A DNA stretch of 64,000 nucleotides, taken from assembly GCF_011753055.1 (NCBI RefSeq), contig NZ_VWWJ01000001.1, positions 62,001 through 126,000 of the forward strand, written 5' to 3'. Under the pieces are notes generated by a model. It was not told the origin of the DNA. It worked only from the letters and a program-made list of their open reading frames with translations, and did no database searches. Every line of letters starts with the position of its first letter. Position 1 is the stretch's first letter. The DNA comes from Burkholderia sp. Ax-1719 (GTDB lineage: Bacteria; Pseudomonadota; Gammaproteobacteria; Burkholderiales; Burkholderiaceae). Below, piece after piece: positions 61,238 through 64,000 of the stretch. The position numbers and the translations under genes are program-made.

Positions 61238-61400
61238 TCAGCGCTCCTGATCGCGGAGAGTGCCGCCGGTCATGACGATCGATAGCCGGCAAACCGTGTA
61301 AAGCAATCAACGTACCACGGTTGCCGGACGTCAGCTATAGGGGTGTCGCGGCAGGTGGCGCGGAGCGTCCGTCGTCGCTTGTGCGATGCTGGACGCACGA

Positions 61401-62315
61401 TCACGCCGGCGCTTCAGCCCGATCCAGGTGCAGCGCCTGATTCATGGCCATGGCATCGCGCTTGGGCGACTGGCCGAACATGCGCACATATTCGCGGCTG
61501 AATTGCGAGGCACTTTCATAGCCCACTTCGAACGAAGCGGTTTCCACATTCGCCGCGCAGGAAATCATCAAACGCCGCGCTTCGAGCAAACGCAGCTGCT
61601 TCTGATATTGCAGCGGCGTCAGCGACGTCAAAGTCTTGAATTGCCGATGAAAAGCCGAAAGACTCATCTGCGCAATTTCCGCCAGTTCCTCCATCCGAAC
61701 GCTTTCCCTGAAACGGCTGCGCAGGTTATGCATGGCGCTGATCACCCGCTGCGACGGACTATTCATCAGCGTCAATCGCGCGACATCGGCGCCATGCGCG
61801 CCCGTGAGCAGCCAATAGCCGATCTCGCGCAGTATCAGCGGTCGCACTACGGCAATCGCCTGAGGCGTATCGAGCAGACGCGCCATCCGTAGCGCGCAAT
61901 CGGCCAGCGGACCGCCGAAATCGGTGACGAAGATGCCCACGCCATCCGCGTCGCTGGGCGGGGGCGGCGCGTCCAGTTCGTCGGCCACACTGCGCATCAC
62001 GGTGAAGTCGAGTTCGATCGCCATGACGAGACATGGCTCGCCCGGACTGGCCTCCACGACGCGGCCAATCGACGGTGCTTCAACGCCGATCACCAGCGCC
62101 TGTCCTGCCTTATAAACCAGCTGGTTGCCGCCGAACGTCGCCCATTTCGCGCCCTGCGCGACGATGCACAGTGCCGGCTTCGAGATCATGTGCGAAGGCG
62201 GCTTGGGATGATCCGAACGCATGATGGCCACGCCGTCGATGGGCGTCATGAATGGACTATCGCCGGATTGGCGCTGCGTGTAGCGCAGGAGCGCTTCGGC
62301 CAGTTGATCGTGCAT
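61401..62315 (-). CDS. AraC-family regulator (N-terminal cupin type)
   Basis: 304 residues from ATG at 62315 with GAGGA upstream. N-terminal sensory domain, AraC_N type: PPSHMISKPALCIVAQGAKWATFGGNQLVYKAGQALVIGVEAPSIGRVVEASPGEPCLVMAIELD. C-terminal double HTH: VRMEELAEIAQMSLSAFHRQFKTLTSLTPLQYQKQLRLLEARRLMISC and VGYESASQFSREYVRMFGQSPKRDAM. Divergent from the SDR gene with 126 bp between starts, so it very likely controls it. Such AraC/oxidoreductase pairs are common in Burkholderiaceae. Confidence 0.93.
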   Translation of the reverse strand: MHDQLAEALLRYTQRQSGDSPFMTPIDGVAIMRSDHPKPPSHMISKPALCIVAQGAKWATFGGNQLVYKAGQALVIGVEAPSIGRVVEASPGEPCLVMAIELDFTVMRSVADELDAPPPPSDADGVGIFVTDFGGPLADCALRMARLLDTPQAIAVVRPLILREIGYWLLTGAHGADVARLTLMNSPSQRVISAMHNLRSRFRESVRMEELAEIAQMSLSAFHRQFKTLTSLTPLQYQKQLRLLEARRLMISCAANVETASFEVGYESASQFSREYVRMFGQSPKRDAMAMNQALHLDRAEAPA

Positions 62316-62441
62316 AACGGAGTCCTCGTGCAGGATCAGGCAGAAAATTGGAGAGTTCCGGCATTCTAGTCCCGCATCGCGCTCGACATAATGAACCCGC
62401 ACGTCGACATCCGGCGACGCCAAACTACAGGAGCCTGAATC

Positions 62442-63200
62442 ATGGCCAGCAGCAACATTGCGATCGTGACGGGCGGCAGCCGCGGCATTGGCCGCGAGGC
62501 CGTACTCTGTCTCGCCCGGCGCGGCGTGGACACGATCTTCACCTATAAGTCCAACCGCGAGGAAGCCGCCAAAGTCGTGGCGCTCGTCGAGCAGGCGGGC
62601 GCACGGGCCATTGCCTTGCCGCTGGACACCGGCGATTCAGGCGCTTTCGCCGCATTTGCCGAGGAAGTACGCAAGTCGCTCGCCACGCTGGGCGCGCAGC
62701 GCTTCGACTACCTCGTGAACAACGCGGGCATTTCGTCGAGCGCGAACCTGGAATCGATTACCGAAGCGGAAATGGACGCGCTCTACGACGTCCATTTCAA
62801 GGGCGTGCTGTTTCTCACGCAGAAACTGCTGCCGCTTATCAACGATGGCGGCCGCATCGTGAATATTTCCTCGGGGCTGGCGCGCTTTGCGATGCCCAAC
62901 CGCATTGGCTACGGCTCGATCAAGGCCGCCGTGGAAGCGTTGACGCGCTATATGGCCGTCGAACTCGCGCCACGTCGCATCGCGGTCAATGTGGTCGCGC
63001 CGGGCGCGATCGCGACTGACTTCAGCGGCGGCATCGTGCGCGACAATCCGCAGGTGAACAAGGCCGTGGCCGATAACACCGCACTCGGCCGCGTGGGCTT
63101 GCCGCAGGACGTCGGCCCGGTGATCGCCGGGCTGCTGTCCGACGAATTTGGCTGGGTCAATGCACAGCGAATCGAGGTGGCGGGCGGCATTCACATCTAG
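62442..63200 (+). CDS. Short-chain dehydrogenase/reductase
   Basis: 252 residues. Classical SDR: cofactor loop TGGSRGIG (10-17), NNAG (93-96), catalytic Ser143/144, Tyr157 and Lys161 (IGYGSIKAAVEAL), and PGAIATDFSGG after the active site. Arg/Asn near 37-40 (SNRE) after the second beta strand suggest NADP(H). Substrate unknown; ketoreductase-like. Divergent AraC gene (61401-62315) is the probable regulator. Confidence 0.93.
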   Translation: MASSNIAIVTGGSRGIGREAVLCLARRGVDTIFTYKSNREEAAKVVALVEQAGARAIALPLDTGDSGAFAAFAEEVRKSLATLGAQRFDYLVNNAGISSSANLESITEAEMDALYDVHFKGVLFLTQKLLPLINDGGRIVNISSGLARFAMPNRIGYGSIKAAVEALTRYMAVELAPRRIAVNVVAPGAIATDFSGGIVRDNPQVNKAVADNTALGRVGLPQDVGPVIAGLLSDEFGWVNAQRIEVAGGIHI

Positions 63201-63369
63201 CCGTCGAACGGTATGCACCCGGTGAGCGGCGCGGGCGCGATTTCCGCAGAGGAATTCGTCGCCCACGCTGCCATTTTCCTTTCAGGCAAGCGGATTGCTC
63301 TCGCATTGCGCGGCCACGCAAACCCCTGCAACCTCCATCCCGGCCGCCTCATTCAAGGGAGAATCCGTA

Positions 63370-63504
63370 ATGAAAAAGCTGCTTCTGATCGCCGCTACGA
63401 CGCTCGTTTCGCTCGCTGCCATCCAGCCGGCTTTCGCTTACGATCATCACAACTGCCATAAGGTGCGCGTGCATCATCATTGGGAGACGCGTTGCCATCA
63501 TTGA
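63370..63504 (+). CDS. Small secreted His/Cys-rich peptide
   Basis: 44 residues, below the size many gene finders accept. A complete signal peptide (MKKLLLIAATTLVSLAAI then QPAFA, cleavage after 23) leaves a mature 21-residue peptide YDHHNCHKVRVHHHWETRCHH with eight His and two Cys. AAGGGAG lies upstream of the ATG. The residue content suggests Zn, Cu or Ni binding in the periplasm, possibly with one disulfide. No homology statement can be made by eye. Confidence 0.7.
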   Translation: MKKLLLIAATTLVSLAAIQPAFAYDHHNCHKVRVHHHWETRCHH

Positions 63505-63574
63505 TCCGCGATCGCGGAAACTGACGGTGGCGGCTTTTGCTATGATCCCCGTTTGATTTCCGGAAGATTACCCT

Positions 63575-64000
63575 GTGCAGATCCTCGTCGACGCCGACGC
63601 TTGTCCGTCCGTCATCAAAGACATGTTGTTTCGGGCCGCGCGTCGCGTCGAGGTCTGCGTCACGCTGGTGGCCAATCAGTATCTGCGCACCCCGCCTTCG
63701 CCGTTCATCAAATCCATCCAGGTGCCGGCGGGCTTCGACGTCGCCGATAACCGCATCGTCGAACTCGCCGAATCCGGCGATCTGATTATCACCGCCGATA
63801 TCCCGCTGGCCGCCGCCGTGCTGGAAAAAGGCGCGCACGCGCTCGATCCGCGCGGCAACTGGTTCACGCCGGATACCATCAAGGAAAAGTTGACGATGCG
63901 CGATGTGATGGATCAATTGCGCAGCACCGGCATCGAAACCGGCGGCCCCGCGCCGTTCTCCACGCGCGACAGCAATACTTTCGCGAGCCAGCTCGACCGC
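63575..64000 (+). CDS. YaiI/YqxD (DUF188) family protein, 3' partial
   Basis: 142 residues visible from a GTG at 63575 to the window end. [90 protein letters not shown] and [21 protein letters not shown] follow the UPF0178 family closely, with the PIN-like acidic residues Asp6, Asp8 and Asp98-99 region (ITADIPL). The family is about 150 residues, so only the last few codons are missing. Possible nuclease-like fold; role unknown. Confidence 0.93.
   Translation, partial: MQILVDADACPSVIKDMLFRAARRVEVCVTLVANQYLRTPPSPFIKSIQVPAGFDVADNRIVELAESGDLIITADIPLAAAVLEKGAHALDPRGNWFTPDTIKEKLTMRDVMDQLRSTGIETGGPAPFSTRDSNTFASQLDR

Noticed and set aside
1..64000. Insertion sequences, prophage, CRISPR arrays, rRNA, riboswitches
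   Set aside because: No transposase or integrase, no regularly spaced repeats, no phage structural genes and no conserved riboswitch core were found on either strand.

Overview
The window reads as a stretch of chromosome from a Burkholderiaceae bacterium (Burkholderia, Paraburkholderia or Caballeronia type). Support comes from the very GC-rich coding sequence, the abundance of LysR-type regulators, two OmpC-like trimeric porins whose mature ends begin QSSVTLYG, an OprD-type porin, VanA/VanB-type oxygenase genes and a Ku/LigD end-joining pair. I see no insertion sequence, phage genes, CRISPR array or rRNA. One tRNA, tRNA-Leu(GAG), is present. Species assignment is inference.

Layout. 1-2.8 kb: a truncated GlxA-like DJ-1/PfpI protein overlapping an ArsR regulator, a small Ala/Thr/Ser-rich protein behind a sigma-28-like promoter, a DUF347 membrane protein, an orphan ribbon-helix-helix protein and tRNA-Leu. 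3-6.4 kb: an alpha/beta hydrolase, azlCD with a divergent Lrp-family regulator and a 15-bp dyad between them, and a diguanylate cyclase. 6.4-9.9 kb: ku-ligD. 10.2-13.7 kb: a secreted TPR-like protein coupled to a DUF3142 protein, then a DUF4232 protein. 13.9-22.5 kb: a chemoreceptor (also with a sigma-28-like promoter), an nfeD-slipin pair, an EF-G-like GTPase, RarA and a small molybdopterin-fold protein.

22.5-27.5 kb is an uptake-and-hydrolysis operon (MFS transporter, porin, GH31 glycosidase). 27.9-31.7 kb holds a MarR regulator divergent from two Rieske oxygenases and one VanB-type reductase, probably an aromatic O-demethylation locus. 31.7-35.9 kb holds an L-ATC hydrolase, an M20 carbamoylase and a periplasmic binding protein with a divergent LysR regulator; the first two match the known route from aminothiazoline carboxylate to cysteine. 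35.9-44.5 kb: a porin, a secreted propeller-like protein, an ArsR/PLP decarboxylase operon, a DUF2946/unknown/CopC cluster that looks copper-linked, a DUF1801 protein and a third Rieske oxygenase.

45.1-48.0 kb is the most unusual part: a tightly coupled three-gene operon of unknown function (cytoplasmic coiled-coil protein, two-TM coiled-coil protein, and a membrane-anchored solute-binding domain fused to LysM) closed by a strong terminator. 48-64 kb: an OprD porin, an XRE-cupin regulator and a POT peptide transporter (plausibly peptide uptake), an NTF2-like protein, three LysR genes around a zinc-type alcohol dehydrogenase, a 1288-residue double hybrid histidine kinase, an AraC regulator divergent from an SDR, a His/Cys-rich secreted peptide and a YaiI/YqxD protein cut by the window end. 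Start codons were chosen from Shine-Dalgarno spacing and family N-termini; all functions are read by eye without database searches.
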